Counted from the stretch's first letter, positions 32,796-41,675 are shown. The stretch is 64,000 nt of DNA from Anaerosporobacter mobilis DSM 15930 (GCF_900142955.1 NZ_FRCP01000008.1:282090-346089), one strand, 5' to 3'. Notes: generated by a model from the sequence alone, not told the origin. Numbers and translations: made by a program.

Positions 32796-33116
32796 CTATT
32801 CCCCTCCTATTATTTCCTCTCCATTTAATACAAGTTCTTGCAAGCGTATTAATTCTGATGCTGCCACCTGTTTTCCTCGCTCCGTAATAATATATTCTTT
32901 CTTCCTACTACTGCTGACTTCTGGTAATGCTTGAATCCAATCCTTATCTAGCATAGTATTGATTGCTCCATATAAGGTTCCTGCTGCTAATTTTACTCTA
33001 CCACTAGAGAGTTCCTCAATTTTTTGCATAATACCATAACCGTGCATTGGTTCATATAATATCAGTAGAATATAATACACTGCTTCCGTTAATGCCACTG
33101 AATCGTTATTTCCCAT
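32796..33116 (-). CDS. PadR-family regulator (short type)
   Basis: 106 residues. The PadR winged helix has ILLILYEPMHGYGIMQKIEELS and LAAGTLYGAINTMLDKDWI, then KKEYIITERGKQ. It lacks the long C-terminal domain, which is typical of PadR-s2 proteins controlling DUF1700/DUF2812 operons. Its promoter is embedded in a large palindrome at 33161-33223, which suggests autorepression. Confidence 0.9.
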   Translation of the reverse strand: MGNNDSVALTEAVYYILLILYEPMHGYGIMQKIEELSSGRVKLAAGTLYGAINTMLDKDWIQALPEVSSSRKKEYIITERGKQVAASELIRLQELVLNGEEIIGGE

Positions 33117-33160
33117 ACTTAAGTACCCCTATTAAATTCTGCCACCTAATTATCATCACA

Positions 33161-33223
33161 TGACAACAACTATAACGGCTGCCGATATAGTATTATTATA
33201 TCGGTGGCCGTTATAGTTGTCAA
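33161..33223. repeat. Large near-perfect palindrome over the padR promoter
   Basis: The left arm TGACAAC-aac-TATAACGGC..CCGATATA mirrors TATATCGG..GCCGTTATAGTTGTCA around a short centre. The arms are about 26 bp with a 3-nt insertion and 2 mismatches. There is no T-run, so it is not a terminator. It fits a regulator operator. Confidence 0.6.
33195..33223 (-). promoter_or_regulatory. Consensus SigA promoter of padR-DUF2812
   Basis: TTGACA (33218-33223), 17 bp, TATAAT (33195-33200) on the minus strand. It lies wholly within the right arm and centre of the palindrome. Confidence 0.75.
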
Positions 33224-33268
33224 TCCTAGAATATGAATAAATTTTACATCTCCACAAATAATTATATA

Positions 33269-33297
33269 TTGTATTTTTAAACATATAGAGTTATAAT
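33269..33297 (+). promoter_or_regulatory. argC promoter
   Basis: TTGTAT, 17 bp and TATAAT on the plus strand. ARG-box-like sequences follow at once, and the leader to argC is about 140 nt. Confidence 0.6.
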
Positions 33298-33336
33298 TAT
33301 GTATAATTATTCTGTATTTATGCATTTTTATTAACA
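33298..33336 (+). promoter_or_regulatory. Tandem ARG-box-like operators (ArgR/AhrC)
   Basis: TATGTATAATTATTCTGT (33298-33315) matches CATGAATAAAAATKCAAK at 12 of 18. TATGCATTTTTATTAACA (33319-33336) contains TGCATTTTTATT, matching the reverse complement of that consensus. They cover the predicted start site of argC. Confidence 0.45.
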
Positions 33337-33444
33337 ACATCCATATAATTATTCAAGGAGCTTAGAATACAGAATGTGTTTGATTGCACATACTCGTGCT
33401 AAGCCATTGTGCACAAGCAACATATCTAATAGGAGGTTATACAT

Positions 33445-34392
33445 ATGAAAACAAAGATATTTATCGATGGCAGTGAAGGAACTACTGGCCTACGTATTAA
33501 TGAGCGCTTTATGAACCGTGACGATATCGAACTAATTACAATTGATCCAGACCTTAGAAAAGACCTAGCGGAACGTAAAAAGAAGATCAATGAATCTGAT
33601 ATTACTTTCCTATGCTTACCCGATGCAGCTGCACGAGAAGCAGTACAATTAGTAGAGAATGACCATGTTCGCATTATTGATTCTTCGACTGCTCATCGAA
33701 CAGAGAGCGACTGGGCATATGGCTTTCCTGAACTATCAGTAAATCATCGTAACTCAATTAAAGAAGGTCGTTTCGTTGCTGTCCCCGGCTGCCATGCAAC
33801 TGGGTTTATTTCTCTTGTTTATCCGTTAACAGCTAGTGATATTCTACCTTCTAATTATCCAATTAGTAGCTTTTCTCTAACTGGTTATAGCGGTGGCGGT
33901 AAGAAGATGATTGGTGAATATGAAGATGCAAATCGACATGCTGATTTTTCTGCCCCAAGAGAATATGCTATGTCACAGCAACACAAACATCTTAAGGAGA
34001 TGAAATGGATAGCAGGGCTTGACAGAGAACCTCTCTTCTCTCCTATTGTTGCAGATTACTATAGTGGCATGATTGTAACTGTACCTCTTTATACACATTT
34101 ATTAAATGGAAAGCAAACGCCTGAATCAGTCCATACTTATCTAACCGAATACTATGCCAATCAATCCCTAGTTCACGTTATGCCTTTTGGTGCAGAGAGT
34201 GAAACGAATGGTTTTCTAAGTGGTAATCACTTAACTGGCTATGATGGACTGAATATCTACGTAACAGGTAACGAAGATCGTATCCTTCTAACTTCCCAGT
34301 TTGATAACCTTGGAAAAGGTGCTTCTGGTGCAGCCATTCAATGCTTGAATATTATGCTTGGCTGTGAAGATGATAAGGGGTTAAGTGTGTAA
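33445..34392 (+). CDS. argC: N-acetyl-gamma-glutamyl-phosphate reductase (type 2 ArgC)
   Basis: 315 residues, the short ArgC type. The NADP-binding start is KIFIDGSEGTTGLRINERF. The catalytic cysteine lies in VAVPGCHATGF. LTGYSGGGKKMIGEYE and GMIVTVPL follow. It reduces N-acetylglutamyl-phosphate to the semialdehyde in arginine biosynthesis. No other arg genes are adjacent. The ATG follows AGGAGG. Two ARG-box-like sites at the promoter suggest arginine repression. Confidence 0.93.
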   Translation: MKTKIFIDGSEGTTGLRINERFMNRDDIELITIDPDLRKDLAERKKKINESDITFLCLPDAAAREAVQLVENDHVRIIDSSTAHRTESDWAYGFPELSVNHRNSIKEGRFVAVPGCHATGFISLVYPLTASDILPSNYPISSFSLTGYSGGGKKMIGEYEDANRHADFSAPREYAMSQQHKHLKEMKWIAGLDREPLFSPIVADYYSGMIVTVPLYTHLLNGKQTPESVHTYLTEYYANQSLVHVMPFGAESETNGFLSGNHLTGYDGLNIYVTGNEDRILLTSQFDNLGKGASGAAIQCLNIMLGCEDDKGLSV

Positions 34393-34443
34393 CTTAGTGT
34401 CTTAATGATTTATTACGAATTGATATCAGCATAACTTTAGATT

Positions 34444-34483
34444 AAAAAATGTAGGAAGTAACCATAAGTGGTTGCTTCCTACA
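34444..34483 (-). terminator. Terminator of the GH13 gene (repeat family, copy 1)
   Basis: TGTAGGAAGTAACCA pairs with TGGTTGCTTCCTACA. The minus strand continues TTTTTT. The sequence TGTAGGAAGTAACCA recurs at the terminator at 38341-38388. Confidence 0.8.
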
Positions 34484-34496
34484 CCATTTACTATTT

Positions 34497-36050
34497 CTAT
34501 ACTTCAAAGAATGTAACACTACCTGCAGGAACCGTAAGCTTACCATCTTCTAAAGTAGCCACCTCTGGATAAGAATATATCACCTTATCAACCACTTTCG
34601 TAGGAATCTTACATGTTACTTCATTGCCAGATGGATTCAAAGCAACTAGTATTGTCTGCTCTCTTCCTGTTCTCTTATAAACAAGAGGGTAAGCATAATC
34701 TTCCACATATTCAAAGGTAACAGATGCATTACTTTGTAGTGCTTCATTATCAAGACGAATCTTGGTTAACGTCTTAATACAATTTAATAGCGAGGTGTCA
34801 ACCTTTTCTTGCTTCTTAACGGTTGGTCGATTTTCATCTTCGTCCATAGTAATATATAATAGCTCTGGACTAGCCGTAGAGAATCCATCATTCACACCAT
34901 CTCCCCACTGCATTGGTGTTCTTGCCCCTGTACGGTCAAATCCACCTTCTACAGACGTTAAACCTTCTAGATAACGCATACCAATCTCATCACCATAATA
35001 GATGAATGGTGCCCCTGGCATGGATAATAAGAATGCGAAGGCAATCTTCATCTCCTCTTCATCTAACCACTTACGCATACGTGGCATATCATGATTACCA
35101 CTTGGGATACAGATCAATCCTTTTCCATTCGTTGCCTCATAATTCTTCATATACGTATCCACGAAGGCTTTACAATCACCTTTTCCTCTTCTTGAGAAAT
35201 AAGGTTCCTCAACGCGGAATAAATCGAGATAATGAGATGGACCAAAATGTAATAAGAAATCCATATGGTATCCACCTTTTAAGGATTTTTCTGGCTCTCC
35301 CCATTCTGAAATCATAGCTGCCTCTGGGAATTTCCCTTCTAAGAAGGTTCTTACCTTCTGCCAAAATGCAATCGTTGCTTCACCATCGGTATCCCCTTTC
35401 ACCATAGCACCCGCCATATCTACTCGGAAACCATCACAGCCCATCTCTAACCAAAATGCCATAATATCCTGCATAGCAAGTCTAGACGCTGTTGCCTCTT
35501 CAGAATCTGGTCCTACTTGCCAACTTTCTGATGGATTAGCAAATCCATAGTTTAACGCCGGTTGTGTGGAGAAGAAGTTTACCGCGCAAGAGCCATTTCT
35601 ATCTGAAATTCCACGAATGCAACCTGCTATATTATTGTACCCTTCGAATCCTTTCCAGATATCATCTGTCCATATATAACGACTTGTGAAATCATTCTTC
35701 TCAGCTTTCATAGACTCTTTAAACCATGCGTGTTCAATTGAAGTATGTCCTGGAACTAGATCCAGAATAATATGCATATCTCTTTTGTGTATTTCTTCGA
35801 ACAGTTCTCTAAGTTCTTCATTAGTACCGTAACGTGGTGCTGCTTTATAATAATCCGCAACATCATAACCGGCATCACTGAATGGAGATTCATAACATGG
35901 ATTCATCCAGATTGCATTACACCCTAAAGATTTAATATAATCCAAACGTTTTTTAATTCCGTTAAAGTCACCAATACCATCTGCATTTGTATCTTGAAAA
36001 CTCTGTGGGTAAATCTCATAAAATATTGCGTTATCTAACCATGCTGGCAT
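34497..36050 (-). CDS. GH13 alpha-glucosidase/amylase-type enzyme
   Basis: 517 residues. GH13 regions are seen in order: DLVPGHTS (region I variant), DGFRVDMAGAM (region II, nucleophile Asp), MISEWGEP (region III, acid Glu) and IPSGNHDMPR (region IV). The N-terminus AIFYEIYPQSFQDTNADGIGD is typical of the oligo-1,6-glucosidase/trehalulose-like group. There is no signal peptide, so it acts in the cytoplasm on imported alpha-glucosides. It is divergent from an AraC-type regulator, probably its activator. The exact linkage specificity cannot be read. Confidence 0.9.
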   Translation of the reverse strand: MPAWLDNAIFYEIYPQSFQDTNADGIGDFNGIKKRLDYIKSLGCNAIWMNPCYESPFSDAGYDVADYYKAAPRYGTNEELRELFEEIHKRDMHIILDLVPGHTSIEHAWFKESMKAEKNDFTSRYIWTDDIWKGFEGYNNIAGCIRGISDRNGSCAVNFFSTQPALNYGFANPSESWQVGPDSEEATASRLAMQDIMAFWLEMGCDGFRVDMAGAMVKGDTDGEATIAFWQKVRTFLEGKFPEAAMISEWGEPEKSLKGGYHMDFLLHFGPSHYLDLFRVEEPYFSRRGKGDCKAFVDTYMKNYEATNGKGLICIPSGNHDMPRMRKWLDEEEMKIAFAFLLSMPGAPFIYYGDEIGMRYLEGLTSVEGGFDRTGARTPMQWGDGVNDGFSTASPELLYITMDEDENRPTVKKQEKVDTSLLNCIKTLTKIRLDNEALQSNASVTFEYVEDYAYPLVYKRTGREQTILVALNPSGNEVTCKIPTKVVDKVIYSYPEVATLEDGKLTVPAGSVTFFEV

Positions 36051-36243
36051 ATTTATCCCTCTTTCCTGTATTCTATGTTATTGTTAAGTTTTATTTATAA
36101 TAGTAGTATATCCTTATCTTTCATGTTATACTTGTATCAAATCCACTAATAATAGCACAAAATCCACAATTGATAGAGATGCTAAGTTTTCCTATTCAGA
36201 TTTACGAAATTAAGACTATTCGCTTATAGGAGGAGGACTTCTA

Positions 36244-37125
36244 ATGAAAGAACAATTTGAAGAGAAACGCCCACGTGGTAATGTTTTGTTCCCGTTTGAA
36301 CAATATTATATGCTCAATACAACAGGTAATCTATTCGTTACCTTTCATTGGCATAAAGAAGTGGAACTAATCTATCTGCACTCTGGCTCCCTTACTCTAT
36401 GGATTGAATCAGAGGAGTACCATCTTACACCTGGCGATATCTATTTTATTAATTCTGAGATGCTTCACCAGTTTTCTTCAGCAGAGAAGGACACTTGCTA
36501 TTATGCTTATGTATTTCCATTAGAATCCCTACAATTTGCTTTATCTGACTATAGTCAAACACTTGTAGAGCCACTTCTTAAGCACACGTTGCATTTTCCA
36601 GCCTTTGTTCCAATGGATTCCCCTATCTATGGGAATGTATTAAATGAAGTTCGAGAACTTATTCATGTAAATGAAAACAAAACTCTTGGCTATGAACTCA
36701 CTACCAAAGCATGTATCTATAAGATAATTGGTTATCTTATTCAAGCCAAACTACTATACACTCCCACATTATTAATCCAATCTAACACCTCAAAAAAATC
36801 AGATATTAAGAAGCAGATTCTATCTTACATTCAAGAGAACTATGCTAATCCAATTAGTCTTGAAGATCTTGCCGAGATATATCATATGTCTCCAAAGTAT
36901 TTCTGTCATTATTTCAAACAGAATTTCTCCATGACATTTCTTGAATATGTCACACGATATCGTATAGAAAAAGCCCGCATTCTACTAAAGAATACAGGCT
37001 TATCTGTAATGGAAATTGGATTTTCAGTTGGTTATGAGAACTTCAGCTATTTCATAAGAACTTTTAAGCGTATTGTCGGTATTACACCCGCTAAATATCG
37101 TGCTGAAGTTCAGAGTGAAGAGTAG
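36244..37125 (+). CDS. AraC-family regulator with cupin sensor domain
   Basis: 293 residues. The N-terminal cupin has FHWHKEVELIYLHSGSLTLWI and LTPGDIYFINSEMLHQF. The C-terminal double HTH has ISLEDLAEIYHMSPKYFCHYFK and VGYENFSYFIRTFKRIVGITPAKYR. It probably senses a sugar and controls the divergent GH13 gene; the 193-bp spacer between them holds both promoters but no clear operator. The ATG follows AGGAGGAGG. Confidence 0.9.
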   Translation: MKEQFEEKRPRGNVLFPFEQYYMLNTTGNLFVTFHWHKEVELIYLHSGSLTLWIESEEYHLTPGDIYFINSEMLHQFSSAEKDTCYYAYVFPLESLQFALSDYSQTLVEPLLKHTLHFPAFVPMDSPIYGNVLNEVRELIHVNENKTLGYELTTKACIYKIIGYLIQAKLLYTPTLLIQSNTSKKSDIKKQILSYIQENYANPISLEDLAEIYHMSPKYFCHYFKQNFSMTFLEYVTRYRIEKARILLKNTGLSVMEIGFSVGYENFSYFIRTFKRIVGITPAKYRAEVQSEE

Positions 37126-37150
37126 TTCATGTATTGTATAATTGATTATT

Positions 37151-38197
37151 TTACTTTACTTTTACGAAATATTTATCACCTGCATAATTTATCTGTAATT
37201 CAACGTCTCCGTCCTTCACTTCTTTCGGTACTTCGAACAAATAGTAAATTACCGATTTCTTTAAAGGATCTATAGATGTAATATTCGTATAGGTAAAAGT
37301 ACCATCTTTCTCAATAGTTGAAAAGCAATCATAGGTATATTTATCGTTATAAATCAACTTAGCATTCATTACCTTATCAGCATCCAAACTGTCACCTTTA
37401 AGGTTTTTCACATTAATCTTTAGAGCCAAATAAGTATTCGAAGTATCTTTAACTTCGTAATAAGTATAGTAACTTGAAGGATTGCTTGGTTCCACTTTAT
37501 CAGTGAACTTAATACTCTTAATCGTAACTTCTGACAAGTCTTTTTTTGATAATTTATCGCCCTTTTTAACATAATTCTTTTCTGGCTTTACTTCCTCTAA
37601 ATCAAATGTAGTCTCATATGATTTGTCATTTATCTTAATGTTTAGATTGATTTCATCTGTCGCAAGATCTGTAGGGATATTTGTGAAGAAATGTATTCTT
37701 CCTGTCATTAATTGTTTGATCGATGTTGTGTAGGCAAAATCATCCTCTTCTTCTAAAACCGGCTGTGCACTATACTTGTTACCATCAATAGTGAAAGTCA
37801 CCTTCATTACATCATCAATATCAATATCCTTATCGGAAAGGTTTTTAACATCCATCTCTATATGTAATAATGTATTCCCATCATCTGGTTCATAATAAGT
37901 ATAAAAGCTACTTACATTACTTGGCTCTAGTTTAGATGTTGTCTCAATAGTTTTGATAGTATATTCAATAATATCTTCTACTGAATTTTTCTTTTTAAGA
38001 TCAACTTCTAACTTGTCACTTTCAGAACTATCCTCACTCTTTCCCTCTGTATTCTCATTAGAAGAATCATCTACTTGTTTATCATCTGTTACTTGATTAC
38101 TTGTTGTCTCGGTATTTCTTAATGTGCTACTTTCATTACATGCAGTTATAGTAACCGAAGTTACTAAAGCCATCATAACAAACAATACTTTTTTCAT
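37151..38197 (-). CDS. Secreted lipoprotein with duplicated domain
   Basis: 348 residues. The signal peptide ends in lipobox VTITAC near residue 20, then a Ser/Asp/Glu-rich linker to about residue 75. Two related domains follow. The first contains LEPSNVSSFYTYYEPDD and the second VEPSNPSSYYTYYEVKD, each followed by a V-x-VKNL strand, so they arose by duplication. The domain resembles DUF4352/DUF5067-like beta-sandwiches of Gram-positive lipoproteins. It is anchored outside the membrane. The function is unknown. Confidence 0.7.
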   Translation of the reverse strand: MKKVLFVMMALVTSVTITACNESSTLRNTETTSNQVTDDKQVDDSSNENTEGKSEDSSESDKLEVDLKKKNSVEDIIEYTIKTIETTSKLEPSNVSSFYTYYEPDDGNTLLHIEMDVKNLSDKDIDIDDVMKVTFTIDGNKYSAQPVLEEEDDFAYTTSIKQLMTGRIHFFTNIPTDLATDEINLNIKINDKSYETTFDLEEVKPEKNYVKKGDKLSKKDLSEVTIKSIKFTDKVEPSNPSSYYTYYEVKDTSNTYLALKINVKNLKGDSLDADKVMNAKLIYNDKYTYDCFSTIEKDGTFTYTNITSIDPLKKSVIYYLFEVPKEVKDGDVELQINYAGDKYFVKVK

Positions 38198-38340
38198 TTT
38201 ATATTCGCTCCCTTTCTATTATACTCACAAGGTATATCATACTAAATATACCAATTTCAGTCAATCTCTATTGATTTTTCTAATTTAATTGTAATAAAGC
38301 GGATACTCCAACACAACGATTCTCATTCTATTACTATATA

Positions 38341-38388
38341 AAAAGATGTAGGAAGTAACCACGTAGAGGCTCTTCCTACATCTTTTTG
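38341..38388. terminator. Bidirectional terminator (repeat family, copy 2)
   Basis: GATGTAGGAAG pairs with CTTCCTACATC, flanked by A5 and T5. It shares ATGTAGGAAGTAACCA with the terminator at 34444-34483. Confidence 0.8.
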
Positions 38389-38397
38389 TATTATCTT

Positions 38398-39015
38398 CTA
38401 TCTACTATAAATCTCAAATTCTGCTACCTGCCCACCAGTAGCTCCGGTGTTTGAGGTAACACTAAGCATTACCCCTCTTACTTGCATATCATCAAATTCA
38501 AGAATAATTTCATTCCCAGTGGTAGGATCAAACTCATATGCCTTTTCATCAAGGAAGGTTTCATATACTTCACCATCATATGTTACCTTAACAGAAAAAG
38601 TTTGCGTTCTTTTTCCCCAAACACTATCTGGATTGATTGCAACACGAATGGCATGAATCGTTTTATCCTCTTTGAACGTTACTGATAATTCATTAGGATA
38701 TGCATCAGGACTTCCCTCCCAGTAAGAGGCAGCTCCGGTCATTCCATCAACTGCTTTACGTGGAGTAAATGTTTGATTAAATCCATTGGCATCAATCTTT
38801 CCTTCTGGTGCAATATTCGTTCCTTCTGGTAAAACTGATACATATTCTTCTTTTATAAATGCTGGGTTTTCTTCACTCTGTGTCTGATCAGGAGCTTCAA
38901 CTTTCGTAATTTCAGCAATTAGTTTACTTGGTTTCTTTTTCTGACTAACTCCATATCCAATTAACCCCACCAAGATTACAGCCAAAATAATAACCACAAA
39001 TCTTCTCTTATTCAT
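38398..39015 (-). CDS. Membrane-anchored discoidin-like (F5/8 type C) carbohydrate-binding protein
   Basis: 205 residues from the ATG after GGTGATTAAT; an in-frame ATG four codons upstream is possible. One N-terminal membrane anchor is followed by a linker. The galactose-binding-like domain reads NIAPEGKIDANGF, KAVDGMTGAASYWEGS and FSVKVTYDGEVYE, ending QVAEFEIYS. Such modules bind plant or surface glycans. It follows the GH28 gene on the same strand, separated by a strongly structured 100-nt spacer. A partner role in pectin binding is inferred. Confidence 0.75.
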   Translation of the reverse strand: MNKRRFVVIILAVILVGLIGYGVSQKKKPSKLIAEITKVEAPDQTQSEENPAFIKEEYVSVLPEGTNIAPEGKIDANGFNQTFTPRKAVDGMTGAASYWEGSPDAYPNELSVTFKEDKTIHAIRVAINPDSVWGKRTQTFSVKVTYDGEVYETFLDEKAYEFDPTTGNEIILEFDDMQVRGVMLSVTSNTGATGGQVAEFEIYSR

Positions 39016-39040
39016 ATTAATCACCATGACCTTTCAAAAG

Positions 39041-39114
39041 TCTGGCGACTTTGTGCAAGTCAACTTGTTGACTTTGGGCACCAAATCGCCGTGTGAAAGA
39101 TTTATCTTTCACAC
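39041..39114 (-). other. Two stable hairpins in the GH28/discoidin intergenic spacer
   Basis: In transcript order there is a perfect GTGTGAAAGA/TCTTTCACAC hairpin (39091-39114). A long hairpin of about 50 nt follows, with GGCGA...TCGCC outer pairs, TGGTGC/GCACA middle pairs and AAGTCAAC/GTTGACTT at the tip. There is no T-run, so it is not a terminator. It may be a processing or stabilising mRNA element. Confidence 0.5.
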
Positions 39115-39128
39115 TATGCTCTCTCTTC

Positions 39129-40682
39129 TTATTCAATCGTTAGATTATTGGTAGATAAACCGTCAATTTCAAAATTGCCTTCTGAGAAATCTTTAATTTT
39201 GCTTCCTAAAATTACAAGATTATTAATTGTTACGCCATCCACGATATGTGTCTCATCAAAACCCTTAATACGGGAAGGTGCATTCTTACCAGATAACACA
39301 TTTACATTCTCAATTAGGATATCTTTGATTTGTCCTCTCTCTCTTGTTGTTGACCAGTTGGAACTTTGTGTAATGTCTAAATCTATCAGATATGGCATTA
39401 TATCGCCATCTCCACTTCCCATCTGTGCATTTTCTACGGTTATATTACGGAACGTTATATTAGACACAATGGCATCATCCGCATTATGCACTGATATTAC
39501 GGGTTTATGAAAGTTATTCAATACGCAGATATTTTCGAAAGTGACACCATTTATGGACGCATTCTCTTTATTTCCTTTGTTTGTCTCATATCCAACTTCC
39601 ATAGATTGTGCTAAATCCGTCCATAACTGCATATTAGAAAATGTTATCTTTTCTGAATTCCCACTGTAATTCTTCACCACAAGTGAATCATCCCAACTAC
39701 GAACAAAACTGTTTTTCACCTCAAAATTCTTACAAGACTGTAACGTAATTCCGTCTCCATTTGGCCTTGGAGAGATAATCTTCACACCATCAATTACACC
39801 ATTCTCTGAATCAAATGCCTGGCAAACCCACGCATTGGCATTCAGCACGATAACATCTTTAACTACAATATTGCTACTATGGTCAAATTTTAGAGGTATA
39901 TATGCTGTCGCTCCTTTCCAGCCCTCATATTTTGAACCATCAATGATTCCTCTACCGCATACCTTTACATCTTTTACAAAATTTGCATTAATTGTTCCAT
40001 GAACGACTGCCCCGCCTGCAATATATAACGTTTGGCCACTTTCTAAAGATATAGATTCAATATCCCATTCCCCTGGTCCAACATATACTACATTCTCATC
40101 GTTAAAATCTGGTATATCTTGCTCAATTGCGTTAGCAAAGATATGCACCGCGCGTTCTGGAGAATTATTAAATTGAATGGTATAGGTATCTGGTGTTGTT
40201 ATGGAAAATGATACCGTATGATCCTTCTTGTTTATCTTAGGCTTAATTCCATAACTTAGAGGGCTTATCTGAACATTCTCAATCTCCCTTTCAAGCACTG
40301 TGATAACAATATCTGCTCTACCTTCAAAATCAAAATAAGTAATTGGTGTTCGAGAGATTGGAGGCAAATAATTACTTACCCATTTTCTCGTATGATTTAC
40401 ATTCGTATCGTACACATAGCAGTCTTCACCATCAACTGTAATTAAGGTATCCACGCAATGTTTTAGGGTCAAATCTCGTTCCTGCTCTGATGTTGCGACC
40501 AAATCCTCCTTTGTTGCATCCTTTAAGGATTTTGGTCCCTCATACAATACAAGTTTTCCTTTTGTGGTGTCTTGTTTATTTTCTTTTACTTTACTATAAC
40601 CAATAACACTAATACTGATAAGAATTGCAATACTTAATATAATAATCATTAGATTCTCTATCTTATTTGCTTTCTTTATCAT
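39129..40682 (-). CDS. GH28 polygalacturonase-like enzyme
   Basis: 517 residues from the ATG of MIKKANKIEN; a GTG six codons upstream is also possible, and both have poor ribosome sites. An N-terminal membrane anchor (about residues 11-32) precedes a right-handed beta-helix. GH28 signs are PRPNGDGITLQSCKNFEVKN (read in part), with catalytic-type Asp residues there and in RSWDDSLVVKN. HNADDAIVSNITF lies in later coils. It should cut pectic homogalacturonan or a related polymer at the cell surface. It sits next to the discoidin-like gene and near the phosphorylase cluster. Confidence 0.8.
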   Translation of the reverse strand: MIKKANKIENLMIIILSIAILISISVIGYSKVKENKQDTTKGKLVLYEGPKSLKDATKEDLVATSEQERDLTLKHCVDTLITVDGEDCYVYDTNVNHTRKWVSNYLPPISRTPITYFDFEGRADIVITVLEREIENVQISPLSYGIKPKINKKDHTVSFSITTPDTYTIQFNNSPERAVHIFANAIEQDIPDFNDENVVYVGPGEWDIESISLESGQTLYIAGGAVVHGTINANFVKDVKVCGRGIIDGSKYEGWKGATAYIPLKFDHSSNIVVKDVIVLNANAWVCQAFDSENGVIDGVKIISPRPNGDGITLQSCKNFEVKNSFVRSWDDSLVVKNYSGNSEKITFSNMQLWTDLAQSMEVGYETNKGNKENASINGVTFENICVLNNFHKPVISVHNADDAIVSNITFRNITVENAQMGSGDGDIMPYLIDLDITQSSNWSTTRERGQIKDILIENVNVLSGKNAPSRIKGFDETHIVDGVTINNLVILGSKIKDFSEGNFEIDGLSTNNLTIE

Positions 40683-40810
40683 ACATACGCCCACTATCAC
40701 ACAGATACGATAGTTTTCCTTTCCCCATAATTAATAACTTTCATTAAAACTTTGGATAACCGAATCCTTATTAAATAAATCTTAAAAAATTAATGTCCAT
40801 CATCAAACAG

Positions 40811-41461
40811 TTAATTTTGTAAAATAGTTTCCCATGGAATATCCGTATCAAGCCCTGTTGCCTCATACGTTGCACTAAGACTCTGATAATATGGTCCTAC
40901 CCCTAATGACTTCATTCCTGCTGCTTTTGCTGCTACAATTCCTGCTGCAGAATCCTCTACCACTAAACAGTTCTCAGGTTCTAATCCAAGTTTTCCTGCT
41001 GCAACTAAGAATACTTCTGGATCTGGTTTTGAATTCGTAATGTCTAGTCCACAGCTAACCTTATCTATGTACTGATCTAATTCCGTTTTTTGTAAGATGG
41101 CTGGGGTGTTCTTACTTACTGATCCGATACCGATTAACATTCCTAATTGTTTTAAATAACGAATCGTTTTAACTACTCCACATAGTACCGCATTATTATC
41201 CAACGTCTCTAGTAAATCCACATAATAAGCATTCTTTTTCTCTGCTAACTCCTCCTTTTCTTCCAAGGAATAAACCTTATCCCCTTTATTTAATACAATT
41301 TCTAAAGATTCCATTCGGCTAACTCCTCGTTGTTTCTCATTATCTTCTTTTGTAAAATCCTTGATTCCTAACTCCTGCGCTAATCTCTTCCAAGCTTGAT
41401 AATGTAATTCATCTGTGGATACTAAAACTCCATCTAAATCAAAAATAATTCCTTTAATCAT
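40811..41461 (-). CDS. pgmB: Beta-phosphoglucomutase
   Basis: 216 residues from the ATG 6 nt after AAGGTG. It is a HAD-superfamily enzyme: nucleophile motif IIFDLDGVLVSTDELHY, cap domain with QRGVSRMESLEIVL, GIGSVSKN (motif II), and SKPDPEVF and VVEDSAAGI (motifs III and IV). The beta-PGM subfamily converts beta-glucose-1-phosphate to glucose-6-phosphate. This fits the two GH65 phosphorylases nearby, whose product is beta-glucose-1-phosphate. It is divergent from lacI. A GGATGAAAG/CTTTCATCC inverted repeat lies in its leader (41521-41572). Confidence 0.92.
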   Translation of the reverse strand: MIKGIIFDLDGVLVSTDELHYQAWKRLAQELGIKDFTKEDNEKQRGVSRMESLEIVLNKGDKVYSLEEKEELAEKKNAYYVDLLETLDNNAVLCGVVKTIRYLKQLGMLIGIGSVSKNTPAILQKTELDQYIDKVSCGLDITNSKPDPEVFLVAAGKLGLEPENCLVVEDSAAGIVAAKAAGMKSLGVGPYYQSLSATYEATGLDTDIPWETILQN

Positions 41462-41599
41462 TGTTTTCACCTTGCCTCTAGCAGAAATTCTAACGTTCTC
41501 TATTGAGGCGCAAACAAAAGGGATGAAAGTGTTATGTTTGCATTCTTTCCTTCCACTCAGATTCTTTCATCCTAAATTCTTATCAACACTAAAGTTATG

Positions 41600-41651
41600 T
41601 TGTAAATTCACCAATTACATGCTATTGTATTAAATAGGTTTAACACAAAAC
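41600..41651 (+). promoter_or_regulatory. lacI promoter with degenerate LacI operator
   Basis: TTGTAA (41600-41605), 17 bp, TATTGT (41623-41628). GTTTAACACAAAAC (41638-41651) matches GTTTAACGTTAAAC at 11 of 14 positions and covers the predicted start. It fits autoregulation and could also affect pgmB. Confidence 0.5.
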
Positions 41652-41675
41652 TAGTGAAAGGTTGGGGTTCTTAAT

